Of a stretch of 64,000 nucleotides of DNA, positions 1 to 8,269 are shown in pieces. The notes beneath the pieces are model-generated. The model had not been told where the DNA came from. It saw nothing but the letters and a program-made list of their open reading frames with translations, and made no database searches. The stretch covers positions 3,230,529-3,294,528 of the forward strand of contig NZ_CP107030.1 in the NCBI RefSeq assembly GCF_027474825.1. The letters run 5' to 3'. Each line of letters starts with the position of its first letter. Within the stretch, counting starts at the first letter, position 1. This DNA is from Maribacter halichondriae. Its GTDB lineage: Bacteria; Bacteroidota; Bacteroidia; Flavobacteriales; Flavobacteriaceae. Made by a program: the position numbers and the translations under genes.

Positions 1-1748
1 AGAAGTACATCAAAATAACCCTATTCGTTTATCTTGGATTCTTCCAGCTGGCCCAAGGGCAAGATGAAGATGACGAAGGCATAGGCACGGAGACCGTAAC
101 GGTAACGAAGGCATACACGCCCACTATTTCCGATGCCTTTAAAATTAAGTCGATGCCGAATATGAACGATTCCATCGTCCTTCAAAAGAAGAAAATAGAA
201 TACAATATCTTTTCGGTTCCGGTGGCTTCGACTTTTACCCCGGCGAAGGGCAAGGCTTCGGCGGTGAAAAAGGCACCTCCTCCGATCCTATACAATTCCT
301 ATGCTTCTGCGGGTGGGGGTAATCCGGCCAACATTATGGCCAAATTCTATACGGCCCGAACCATCGACAGAGAATCGAATTTTACTTTGGGTCTTGACCA
401 TAATTCATCACGGGGCGATATCGCCGGAGTGATTTTGGACAATATCTATTCAAAAAGCAAGCTTGATGCGTCTTATGCAAAGCGAGATCGAGATTTGAAT
501 TGGGGCGCTGATTTGGGTGTAAAGCATCAGCTCTACAATTGGTACGGCCTGCCCGAAGGTACGGATCCGGTAACGGTGGCCGGTATCGACGAACGCCAAA
601 ATTATTTTATGGGAGAGGCAGGAGCCCACATCAATGTTGAAGATGCTTATTTTTCGAATGCCGAACTCAAGTATAGAAGATTTTGGGATGGTGTAAAATC
701 GGGTGAGAACCGGGCCATTTTCGGAACGGGTTTCGAATTTCCGGTAAACGAGGAGACTTTTGGAATAAAATTTAAAGTGGATTATGTAAACGGGAATTTT
801 AAGAATGCCAGTATCAACGATACCGAAAATTTGGAAGGAATAAAATATAGCCACCTGCAGGTTGGAATCAATCCCAGCTTGACTTTATTGCGGGATGACC
901 TTTCCTTGAATTTGGGAGTAAATCTGGTCTATGGGCTGGATACCGAGTTGAGCGACAGTAATTTTTATATCTATCCAGCTGTGACGGCTTCGTATCGTTT
1001 GCTGGAGGAGTTTGCCATTGCCTATGGCGGAATCGAAGGTGAGTTGAGACAGAATTCCTATTATGGTTTTATAGAGGAAAATCCCTTTGTGTCTCCTACA
1101 CTTTCGGTAGTTCCGACAGATCGGCAATATGATGCATATGTGGGTCTTAGGGGTCAACTTTTGCCCAATCTAAGCTATAATATCAAAGGATCCTACACAG
1201 CTGAAAACAGAAGACCGGTTTTCAAATTGAATCCGAATAATTCATTTAGAAATGATGAAAATGGATATTATTTCGGTAACTCTTTCGAGGTATTTTACGA
1301 TGATATCAAGACGTTGGGAGTTTTTGGCGAGTTGAATATCGATGTGAACCGAAATTTCACCTTGGGTATCAATGCCGAATATTTCAATTATCATACGGAA
1401 ACCGATAATCCCGCATGGAACCTTCCGGAACTCACCGGCTCATTGTTCATGGATTATCAGATCGGTGAAAAATGGTTTATGGGCGCCAATCTGTTTTATG
1501 TTGGCGAACGTGAGGATTTTTCATCCGAGGCGGTCCAAAATGTTCAACCTTCTGAGTTTCCTGCGACATTGATTCAACTTGACGCCTATTTTGACGCCAA
1601 TGCGCATATCGGTCATCGGCTTAGTGACCAGTTGTCGATTTTTGTAAAGGCAGCTAACATCGCGAACAACAATTATGCACGTTGGGCCAACTATCCGGTT
1701 CAGGGCATTCAAATATTGGGCGGGGCTACCTATAAGTTTGATTTTTGA
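1..1748 (+). CDS. Outer-membrane beta-barrel protein (TonB-dependent-receptor-like), 5' end just outside window
   Basis: The frame is open from base 3 and begins inside a signal peptide (KYIKITLFVYLGFFQLAQG), so the start codon lies only a few codons upstream of the window; about 581 residues are present. After a short acidic linker comes TETVTVTKAYTPTISDAF, then alternating aromatic/polar strands typical of a 16-22-stranded barrel, ending in KFDF with the C-terminal Phe expected of outer-membrane proteins. Flavobacterial relatives are annotated as TonB-dependent receptors although a canonical plug domain is not clear here. The substrate cannot be told. A hairpin repeat follows the stop. Confident on the localisation, less on the family name. 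Confidence 0.75.
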   Translation, partial: KYIKITLFVYLGFFQLAQGQDEDDEGIGTETVTVTKAYTPTISDAFKIKSMPNMNDSIVLQKKKIEYNIFSVPVASTFTPAKGKASAVKKAPPPILYNSYASAGGGNPANIMAKFYTARTIDRESNFTLGLDHNSSRGDIAGVILDNIYSKSKLDASYAKRDRDLNWGADLGVKHQLYNWYGLPEGTDPVTVAGIDERQNYFMGEAGAHINVEDAYFSNAELKYRRFWDGVKSGENRAIFGTGFEFPVNEETFGIKFKVDYVNGNFKNASINDTENLEGIKYSHLQVGINPSLTLLRDDLSLNLGVNLVYGLDTELSDSNFYIYPAVTASYRLLEEFAIAYGGIEGELRQNSYYGFIEENPFVSPTLSVVPTDRQYDAYVGLRGQLLPNLSYNIKGSYTAENRRPVFKLNPNNSFRNDENGYYFGNSFEVFYDDIKTLGVFGELNIDVNRNFTLGINAEYFNYHTETDNPAWNLPELTGSLFMDYQIGEKWFMGANLFYVGEREDFSSEAVQNVQPSEFPATLIQLDAYFDANAHIGHRLSDQLSIFVKAANIANNNYARWANYPVQGIQILGGATYKFDF

Positions 1749-1766
1749 TCAATAATTTATTTTTCG

Positions 1767-1784
1767 TTCCCGCGTAGGCGGGAA
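1767..1784. repeat. REP-like hairpin, copy 1 (TTCCCGCGTAGGCGGGAA)
   Basis: Seven-base arms TTCCCGC and GCGGGAA around GTAG, 19 bases after the barrel gene stop. A near copy with one arm mismatch lies at 51439-51456 after tpiA. Placement right after stops suggests a transcript-end hairpin or a dispersed palindromic repeat. Confidence 0.6.
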
Positions 1785-1935
1785 TCTTTCCCTCGCATCG
1801 GACGGTGGTGGGAAATTGTACCAGAGCATATGCTTTACCGGTTAACCACCAGTAATGCTCTTTTAACGATTGAAGCTCCAATTCTGAAGCGTAAACCCTA
1901 CAATTTCCTATTTTAGAGGCAGTTAACCATTTAGA

Positions 1936-3060
1936 ATGGATTTCTATTCAAAATCTAAATTTTGCACTATAGTTTTGGTGATGGGTTGCCTTCTTGTGCT
2001 CCAAAGTCAAAACCTGGTCAAGAATCCAAGTTTCGAAACCTTTTTGAGTTGCCCAAAAGCCTTGGGCAACTTTGATGCCGACGTAATTTTTTGGTCGACG
2101 CCTACTGAAGGTTCTACCGATTATTTCAATGCCTGTAGCGAGGCCATGGGTACTCCCAAGAACTTTAACGGAACCCAACCAGCGGACTTTGGTAAAGGCT
2201 ATGCCGGACTATATCTCTATGCCCCCGATGATTATCGCGAATACCTACAGGCCGAACTTTCTGAACCTTTGATTCCAGGAAAGAACTATGCCGTATCATT
2301 CTACGTGAGCTTAGCGGAGCGGTCCGATTTCGCGATTAAAGAATTCGGAGTGCTATTTTCCAGTAACGAATTGAGCCTAGCCACTAAAAAGGAGTTGTCT
2401 AAGAAGATGCGCTATGAAGCGAAAGAGAACGACTATCAGTATATGGAAATCGGGTACACCAATTTTTATTCAGACACTAAAGATTGGATTTTGGTACACA
2501 CCCAATTCATCGCCAAAGGCACGGAACGTTATTTGATTCTAGGCAATTTCAAGACCAACGCCCGAACCCGAATGTTTAGAACCAAAAAAAACGCAAAACA
2601 GGGAGCTTACTATTATGTCGACATGGTCTCCGTGGTTTTGGACGATCCGCCGAGAGAAACAAGCGAACTGGTCGCTATTGCCGACGGCAAAGAAACCAAG
2701 AACATTGAACTTGATAAAAGCTATATCTTCAAAGATGTACTTTTTGAGTTCGACCGATCTTCGCTCTTGGAACCCTCAAAAGAAGAACTTCAAAATGTAT
2801 ATGACCATCTAAAGGCCAATGCGATGTTGCATATCTTGATCAATGGTCATACCGATGATAAAGGCTCCGAAGACTATAACCAATACCTTTCTAGCAATAG
2901 GGCGAAGACGGTCGCCGATTATCTTATACGGTTGGGCCTACCTGAACAAAGGATCAACTGGTCGGGCCATGGGAGTACAAAACCGATTGCAGATAATTCA
3001 AGCGAAAAAGGTCGCCAAAAGAATAGGCGGGTCGAGTTTGTGATTACGAAAAGGCTGTAG
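1936..3060 (+). CDS. OmpA family outer-membrane protein
   Basis: 374 residues. An N-terminal signal peptide (hydrophobic stretch ending near LQSQ) is followed by a carbohydrate-binding-like domain of roughly 220 residues that begins NLVKNPSFE, a common start for secreted Bacteroidota jelly-roll domains. The last 115 residues are a peptidoglycan-binding OmpA/MotB domain: FKDVLFEFDRSSL, then NGHTDDKGSEDYNQYLS and NRAKTVADYL with the conserved Asp and Arg that contact diaminopimelate. It probably anchors the outer membrane to the cell wall. It stands alone, 188 bases after the barrel gene. The role of the N-terminal domain is inference. Confidence 0.88.
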   Translation: MDFYSKSKFCTIVLVMGCLLVLQSQNLVKNPSFETFLSCPKALGNFDADVIFWSTPTEGSTDYFNACSEAMGTPKNFNGTQPADFGKGYAGLYLYAPDDYREYLQAELSEPLIPGKNYAVSFYVSLAERSDFAIKEFGVLFSSNELSLATKKELSKKMRYEAKENDYQYMEIGYTNFYSDTKDWILVHTQFIAKGTERYLILGNFKTNARTRMFRTKKNAKQGAYYYVDMVSVVLDDPPRETSELVAIADGKETKNIELDKSYIFKDVLFEFDRSSLLEPSKEELQNVYDHLKANAMLHILINGHTDDKGSEDYNQYLSSNRAKTVADYLIRLGLPEQRINWSGHGSTKPIADNSSEKGRQKNRRVEFVITKRL

Positions 3061-3165
3061 AATTTTTAAACAGCTTAACTATCAAACAAATACCAACAAA
3101 TTCAGCGTTTTTAAAAATAAAACGCTTTAATTACCTCAAAATGGGTTAATTACGTTTATTGGCAC

Positions 3166-3173
3166 TATCTTTG
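3166..3173 (+). promoter_or_regulatory. Candidate -7 box (TATCTTTG) of the cold-shock gene
   Basis: Matches the Bacteroidota sigma-ABfr -7 consensus TAnnTTTG, 34 bases before the cold-shock start codon. No clear TTG -33 element is seen at the right distance. The remaining AT-rich leader could be the usual cold-responsive 5' UTR, which is inference. Confidence 0.5.
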
Positions 3174-3207
3174 AACCTTTGATAGTAATTAATTTAAATT
3201 TTAAGTA

Positions 3208-3399
3208 ATGAACAAAGGAACAGTAAAGTTCTTCAATAATGCCAAAGGTTTTGGTTTTATAACTGAAGAAGGCGTTGACAAAGATCATTTTGTACACGTA
3301 TCAGGATTGGTCGACGAAATTCGCGAAGGCGATGAGGTCGAATTTGATCTACAAGAAGGTAATAAAGGATTAAATGCAGTAAACGTTAAAGTAATTTAA
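3208..3399 (+). CDS. Cold-shock protein (CspA family)
   Basis: 63 residues forming a single cold-shock domain. RNP1 is seen as KGFGFI near residue 13 and RNP2 as DHFVHVS near residue 26 (family usually has IFVH; His replaces Ile here). The protein binds single-stranded nucleic acid and acts as an RNA chaperone. Length and start MNKGTVKFF match the family exactly. It is monocistronic, with a -7 box upstream and a strong terminator 28 bases after the stop. Confidence 0.95.
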   Translation: MNKGTVKFFNNAKGFGFITEEGVDKDHFVHVSGLVDEIREGDEVEFDLQEGNKGLNAVNVKVI

Positions 3400-3427
3400 T
3401 ATATACGACTTAGTTTTTTAAGACAGG

Positions 3428-3455
3428 GCCCCGACAGAAGTTGGGGCTTTTTTTT
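3428..3455 (+). terminator. Intrinsic terminator of the cold-shock gene
   Basis: Eight-pair stem GCCCCGAC/GTTGGGGC (one G-U pair) with loop AGAA, followed by eight T. It sits between the convergent cold-shock and DUF1028 genes. Confidence 0.85.
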
Positions 3456-3456
3456 G

Positions 3457-4692
3457 CTACTTAGTTTTTATTTTGTCGATCAAATTTTGAGCTTCTATAT
3501 TTTCGTCATCCATTTTCAAGGCCTTTTCAAGATGTTCCATTGCCTTATCTTGATTCTTTTCATAAAAGTAACTTCTGCCCAGTAAGAAATTCAAATACGA
3601 GGATTCTATGTTTTTATCTATGAGCCCTTGTGCCAATTCAATAACTTCCAACTCACGGCCTAGATTACTTAGCATTCCCAATGCACTTTCCCAATCTTTT
3701 ATATCAAATGAATCGGGTCGAATAATTGATTTCATTGCGGTATTTTCGCGTAAACAATAGAAAGCCGGAATATTGACCGACCAATTTGGATTTTCCGTAA
3801 GCCCTTTTTTAATCCGCTCGACTGCTACATCTTCATTTCCCATGGCGATGTTGGCCCTTGCAATTCTCGAATACATTCCTGTCCAACCTTCTAGCATAGA
3901 TTCTGCCTCAATCAACTTTTGTTTCGCCCTTTGCGAATTACCTTCTCGATGTGCGTAAAGTGCTTGATTTAATCGTATTCTTCCATAATGATAGTTCATT
4001 AGCGTCTGTAGCTCTTCGATCGGATTTTTAGAATTGTCAACACGAAGGTCGATTTGGTTGTACCATTCGTTGTTGGCACCTTTTACCACGACAGCGGCGG
4101 ATTGCTTTCCTGAAATCTGTCCGCCTGCATTTTGTCCTGCAACCAGACTTTTTAAAAGTCGTTCGGCCAATGTTCCTTCGGAGCTTTCAAAGGATTTTGA
4201 CATTTCGGAAAGTACTTCGTCAGCAAGTTGATTACCCATCACCACATAATTTTCTCCTAGAATCTCCGATGCCTTTCCGTTCCAATATTTCAATGATTTG
4301 CCGGTAAAGGCAAAAACGTTTCCTTCCCCATCTATTCCCGATATCTGGCGATAATTTGCTTGATTATCATTGTCCCTTACTTCTATGATAGCGTGTTCAA
4401 TGGATTTACCTTCTTTGAGTTTTTCAAAGCCCTCAATGGCATATCTTGGTTCGGTTTCCGCTATCACCGAGAATGCACCAAGTTCGGGTTGAATGTAAAT
4501 CGTAGAATTTCCAACATAAATGTTATCTGTGACAACTGCAATTCCCCATTCCTTGGCATTTTCATCGTAAGCAAGGATAGAAAAAGTAGAATTGATGTTT
4601 TTTTCTGTCAAAAGACTTGGTAAGTTCTGTCCGTAACCTAGTAATGTTGATATTAGAAGTGCAACGAGTAAAACAATTTTTTTAGTTTTCAT
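3457..4692 (-). CDS. DUF1028 (predicted Ntn-hydrolase fold) secreted protein with C-terminal TPRs
   Basis: 411 residues from MKTKKIVLLVALL; the longer reading (to 4752) lacks support because this Met opens a proper signal peptide ending at GYGQ. Residues about 25-230 are a DUF1028 domain: FSILAYDENAKEWGIAVVTDN, then GGQISGKQSAAVVV. The family resembles Ntn hydrolases but no activity is established. The C-terminal 170 residues hold helical pairs like TPRs (YLNFLLGRSYFYEKNQDKAMEHLEKAL). Likely periplasmic. It converges on the cold-shock gene. Confidence 0.85.
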   Translation of the reverse strand: MKTKKIVLLVALLISTLLGYGQNLPSLLTEKNINSTFSILAYDENAKEWGIAVVTDNIYVGNSTIYIQPELGAFSVIAETEPRYAIEGFEKLKEGKSIEHAIIEVRDNDNQANYRQISGIDGEGNVFAFTGKSLKYWNGKASEILGENYVVMGNQLADEVLSEMSKSFESSEGTLAERLLKSLVAGQNAGGQISGKQSAAVVVKGANNEWYNQIDLRVDNSKNPIEELQTLMNYHYGRIRLNQALYAHREGNSQRAKQKLIEAESMLEGWTGMYSRIARANIAMGNEDVAVERIKKGLTENPNWSVNIPAFYCLRENTAMKSIIRPDSFDIKDWESALGMLSNLGRELEVIELAQGLIDKNIESSYLNFLLGRSYFYEKNQDKAMEHLEKALKMDDENIEAQNLIDKIKTK

Positions 4693-4758
4693 TGGGCTGA
4701 TTGTTTTTGATTGATAAATATGATTTCCGCCAGCACAGAGCTCAGCAGTCAAGATATG

Positions 4759-4967
4759 CTACTCTTCTGCCCTGAATTCCAAAATATCCCCAGGCTGACA
4801 TTCCAAAACTTCGCAGATGGCTTCCAGCGTTGAAAAACGAACGGCTTTTGCTTTTCCTTTTTTAAGATAGAAAGGTTCGAAATGGTAATACCCACTTTTT
4901 CAGAAAGCTCGGTCAAGGACATTTTCCTGCGGGCAAGCATTACGTCAAGATTTACAATAATGGCCAT
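4759..4967 (-). CDS. XRE-family HTH regulator, paired with DUF2975 (one-base frameshift)
   Basis: MAIIVNLDVMLARRKMSLTE followed by KVGITISNLSIL is the helix-turn-helix of the short Cro/CI-like regulators that accompany DUF2975 membrane proteins. The frame as written runs on to 4749 with a nonsense tail. Adding one A to the run of six (plus-strand T 4858-4863) restores GKAKAVRFSTLEAICEVLEC then QPGDILEF and a stop at 4759, giving 69 residues, the usual length. So a single-base deletion breaks the gene, either a sequencing error or a real mutation. It begins 9 bases after the DUF2975 stop, in one operon. Confidence 0.88.
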
Positions 4968-4976
4968 GTATCTCTT

Positions 4977-5621
4977 TTAAATGGTTAAATCGTTTTCTTC
5001 TTTTAATTGGGCGCCAAGTCTGAATGCTTCGGCAATGATAAGAAGAAAGAGATATAGGAAAATATGTTTCCAATTGTCAAAAGTATAAGAGGTAAAATCA
5101 TAAAATTCAAGACCAGAAAGTTCTATTTTCTCTCGGAGATAGATGGAAGAGGCAATAATCGTTACTTTATCACGTAGAAGTGTAACAATAAGTAATAATG
5201 CAATATACCGCAATCGAATCGCATTTTTTTGAACCAAAAATGTACCATCCTGTGCATTCTTAAGCATTTTGATGATTAAATAAATAATTAGAAGAATACA
5301 GGCATAATACAACAAGATTCCAATTGATTGAATATAGAATATTTTTAAGGGGAGCCCGAAAGCTTGGAAGGTGCCAGTAGCCTCAGGAATATTGAACATA
5401 TATTCGTAATCGGTATGGGGCAATCTGAGAATGCCGCTATTACTAGGCTTAAAAACTACAGGTAAAGCGACACCCTTTCTTTGACCAAAAAGGAGCGACG
5501 GTCCCAACTGGTATATCAAAAACAGTAGTAAATGAAACACATTCCATAAAAACAGACCAATAAGTGAGTAGCGCAGGAATATGATTAAAGCTTTGGCTGA
5601 AATTGAAGTTCGATTTTTCAT
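4977..5621 (-). CDS. DUF2975 membrane protein
   Basis: 214 residues with four hydrophobic segments (about residues 10-35, 95-118, 138-160 and 183-202). The C-terminus EAFRLGAQLKEENDLTI is the family signature. DUF2975 proteins are integral membrane proteins of unknown function almost always encoded with a small XRE regulator, as here. The upstream region holds three AAACAATAAA repeats that may be regulator sites. Confidence 0.9.
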   Translation of the reverse strand: MKNRTSISAKALIIFLRYSLIGLFLWNVFHLLLFLIYQLGPSLLFGQRKGVALPVVFKPSNSGILRLPHTDYEYMFNIPEATGTFQAFGLPLKIFYIQSIGILLYYACILLIIYLIIKMLKNAQDGTFLVQKNAIRLRYIALLLIVTLLRDKVTIIASSIYLREKIELSGLEFYDFTSYTFDNWKHIFLYLFLLIIAEAFRLGAQLKEENDLTI

Positions 5622-5650
5622 GTAATTAAACTTAGAATATTATTGTAAAT

Positions 5651-5699
5651 AAACAATAAATTATTGATAAACAATAAATAATATCTTAAAAACAATAAA
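5651..5699. repeat. Three direct repeats AAACAATAAA upstream of the DUF2975/XRE operon
   Basis: Copies at 5651-5660, 5669-5678 and 5690-5699, spaced 18 and 21 bases, in a very AT-rich stretch just upstream of the minus-strand operon. The spacing is near two helical turns. They could be regulator binding sites, or chance in AT-rich DNA. Confidence 0.45.
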
Positions 5700-5826
5700 A
5701 TAAGTTTAAATAGTTTTTATTGGTTTTAGCACAAAAAGACAAAATCTCTGTAACTTGTTACACTTAAAAACACGGAAACGGCTATAGGAATGGCGAAGTG
5801 GTAGCTCCTTCTACAAATTTTTATAT

Positions 5827-6663
5827 ATGAAATCAAAGTACTTAGTGCTACTTTCGATAGTTCTCTTTTCCTGCGCAAACGAAAAGAGAAACCAACCTGT
5901 TGCCAAATCGATTCCTCAGAAGCAAGTCAAATCTTCTGAATTTCAATCGATACTGGACCAAGCCGATGTAGTAGGAACGTTGCTTATTTATGACCTGGAA
6001 AATAAAACCTTTTATTCCAACGATTTTAAATGGGCCGATACAGGAAAGCTGCCCGCTTCAACTTTTAAGATCATAAACTCCATCATCGCTTTGGAAACCG
6101 GTGTGGTCGAAAGTGATAGTACGATGTTCACGTGGGACGGACAACAAAGAGGGTTGAAAATTTGGGAGCAGGACTTGATTTTCAGGGATGCATTCCATTT
6201 CTCTTGTGTGCCCTGTTATCAAGATGTCGCACGTAGCATAGGTTCAGAAAGAATGAATTCATGGTTACGGAAATTGGACTATGGCACTATGAAAGTCGAC
6301 GCTGACAATATCGATATGTTCTGGTTGGAAGGAGCATCAAGAATAAGTCCATTCCAACAAATCGATTTTTTAAATCGTTTTTATAAAAATGAACTTCCGA
6401 TAGCTCCAAAAACACATGCTATCATGAAAAAAATGATGGTCATCGAAAAAAGTCAAGCATATACGTTGCGTGGCAAAACGGGTTGGTCGATTTACAAAGG
6501 CAACAATAACGGTTGGTTTATAGGTTATGTGGAAACTGAAAAAGGCACTTATTTCTTCGCCGCCAATGTGGAACCTAAAGGAAAGTTTCAACAAGCTACT
6601 TTTGTTTCCGCCAGAAAAGATGTGGTCTATAACGCCTTAAAACAGTTAAAAATAATTGACTAA
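5827..6663 (+). CDS. Class D (OXA-like) serine beta-lactamase, lipoprotein
   Basis: 278 residues. A lipobox (LFSC, Cys16) predicts a lipoprotein. Catalytic motifs are in order: S-T-F-K at 78-81 (nucleophile Ser78, Lys81), S-C-V at 126-128, FWLEG at 165-169 with the Trp that stabilises the carboxylated lysine, and K-T-G at 217-219 followed by WS. All residues for hydrolysis are present, so an active penicillinase is expected, but family members can also be weak or have sensor roles. It is monocistronic and about 51 kb from the BlaI/M56 pair, with no local regulator. Confidence 0.93.
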   Translation: MKSKYLVLLSIVLFSCANEKRNQPVAKSIPQKQVKSSEFQSILDQADVVGTLLIYDLENKTFYSNDFKWADTGKLPASTFKIINSIIALETGVVESDSTMFTWDGQQRGLKIWEQDLIFRDAFHFSCVPCYQDVARSIGSERMNSWLRKLDYGTMKVDADNIDMFWLEGASRISPFQQIDFLNRFYKNELPIAPKTHAIMKKMMVIEKSQAYTLRGKTGWSIYKGNNNGWFIGYVETEKGTYFFAANVEPKGKFQQATFVSARKDVVYNALKQLKIID

Positions 6664-6761
6664 AGATATTCCGCATCGGCTTCAAGCCATGCAATATTCT
6701 CGTAACTTGCAACCATCCAAAATTCAATAACCTAATAACCATTAACCCAATAACTTAATTC

Positions 6762-7530
6762 ATGGATCTAAACATAGCAGTACTCATCGATGGCGATAAT
6801 ATTCCCTCGGCCTACGTCAAAGAAATGATGGAGGAAATCGCCAAATATGGCAACCCGACCATCAAACGTATTTATGGGGATTGGACGAACCCCAGGCTCG
6901 GAAAATGGAAACATGTTTTGCTAGAAAATGCAATTACCCCTATTCAGCAGTACGGCTATACCCAAGGAAAAAATGCCACTGACTCCGCTATGATTATCGA
7001 TGCCATGGATATCTTGTATTCCGGAAAGGTGAACGGTTTTTGTATCGTCAGCAGTGACAGCGACTTTACGCGTTTGGCCACACGCCTTCGCGAGGCCGGA
7101 ATGCAGGTTTTTGGAATCGGTGAGAAGAAGACCCCGAATCCGTTTATTGTGGCCTGTGACAAGTTCATCTATATCGAAATTTTAAAGGATCAATCCTTAG
7201 ACGATAGTTCGGACACCTCAAAATCAGATTCAAAAGCGAAAAGCAGCATAGATAAGATTACCCAAAAAGAAATCCGGTGGATATCGCATACCATCGATGA
7301 TGTCGCCGACGACGATGGATGGGCTTTTTTTGGGGGATGTGGGCAGTCTTTTGCAAAAGAAACAGCCCAATTTCGATTCCCGTAACTACGGATTTCAGAA
7401 GCTGACCCCGTTGATAAGCTCGATCACGAATTTCGAAGTGGAACGTCGGGAAGATTCCAAAGGCCGTAAAAAGCTGATCTATGTCAAGATCAAGGAGAAA
7501 CAAAAATCCCGTTCGAGGGCCAATAAATAG
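6762..7530 (+). CDS. NYN-domain (PIN-like) protein with C-terminal OST-HTH/LOTUS domain (one-base frameshift)
   Basis: Residues 1-150 form an NYN nuclease-like domain: VLIDGDNIPSAYV with paired Asp residues, NATDSAMIIDAMD and SSDSDFTRLATRLRE. After a Ser/Asp-rich linker comes an OST-HTH/LOTUS domain (DDDGWAFLGDVGSLLQKK and NYGFQKLTPLI), a fold that binds RNA in other proteins. The domain is split: reading straight through gives an early stop at 7385. Removing one T from the T7 run at 7325-7331 joins both halves into 255 residues. Likely role is RNA turnover or binding, by family. Confidence 0.88.
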
Positions 7531-7612
7531 GAACCAAAATAGGGTTTTAAAATGCGGTGTTCTTTGCTGCGGTTTAGAGTTCGCTTTAAGCTACATTTGC
7601 CGAAAAATAGCT

Positions 7613-8221
7613 ATGTCCATAGAAAGAAAGGTGAGGTCGGTCGAACAGCTGTTTTTCGGTCTTGACCAAGAGATCTCAAAATTTCAAAATGAATCAAGTC
7701 TTCGATGTAAGGCGGGTTGCGGCAAATGCTGTACGCATCCTGATGTCGATGCCTCGCCCCTGGAGTTTTTACCATGGGCCTTCCATTTATTCCTGAACGG
7801 TGCTGCTGAAAAAACCTTGGCAGAACTAAAAATAAAGTCAACTACCATCTGTCATGTTTATAGACCCTTATCATTATTGGAAAACGCCAAAGGCAGTTGT
7901 GACGACTATATGTACCGTGGACTTATCTGTAGATTATTTGGGTTTGGTGCGAATAGAGACAAGTACGGGGCTTTACGGTTGGCGACCTGTAAGGTGATCA
8001 AAGAATCGCAGGCCACGGCTTACGGCAATGCTCAAGAGGCGATTCTTAAAGAAATGCAGGTTCCGATTTTTACCGATTATTATATGCGACTCTCACAAAT
8101 CGACTATCACTTGGGTTCAATTATACTACCCATAAACAAGGCACTAAAAATGGCTATTGAAGAGGTATTGCAGTACTATGCCTATCGACCTTTTCCAAAA
8201 GGACATAAGAACATTGCATAA
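7613..8221 (+). CDS. YkgJ-family cysteine-cluster protein (putative zinc/iron-chelating)
   Basis: 202 residues starting at ATG 7613 (MSIERKVRSVEQ); an in-frame upstream Met at 7481 lies inside the NYN gene and gives a Cys-rich junk tail. The cluster CKAGCGKCCTHPDVDASPLE near residue 35 is the YkgJ signature, with further Cys in CDDYMYRGLICRLFGFG. The family is predicted to bind Zn or an Fe-S centre; function unknown. It follows the NYN gene after 82 bases. Confidence 0.82.
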   Translation: MSIERKVRSVEQLFFGLDQEISKFQNESSLRCKAGCGKCCTHPDVDASPLEFLPWAFHLFLNGAAEKTLAELKIKSTTICHVYRPLSLLENAKGSCDDYMYRGLICRLFGFGANRDKYGALRLATCKVIKESQATAYGNAQEAILKEMQVPIFTDYYMRLSQIDYHLGSIILPINKALKMAIEEVLQYYAYRPFPKGHKNIA

Positions 8222-8269
8222 ATACTTAGGTAGATTTTAATCTCTATTTTTGGAACAAAATCGCACGCT

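Noticed and set aside
7481-7612. Longer start of the YkgJ-like gene
   Set aside because: It overlaps the corrected NYN/OST-HTH gene; ATG 7613 gives the family start.
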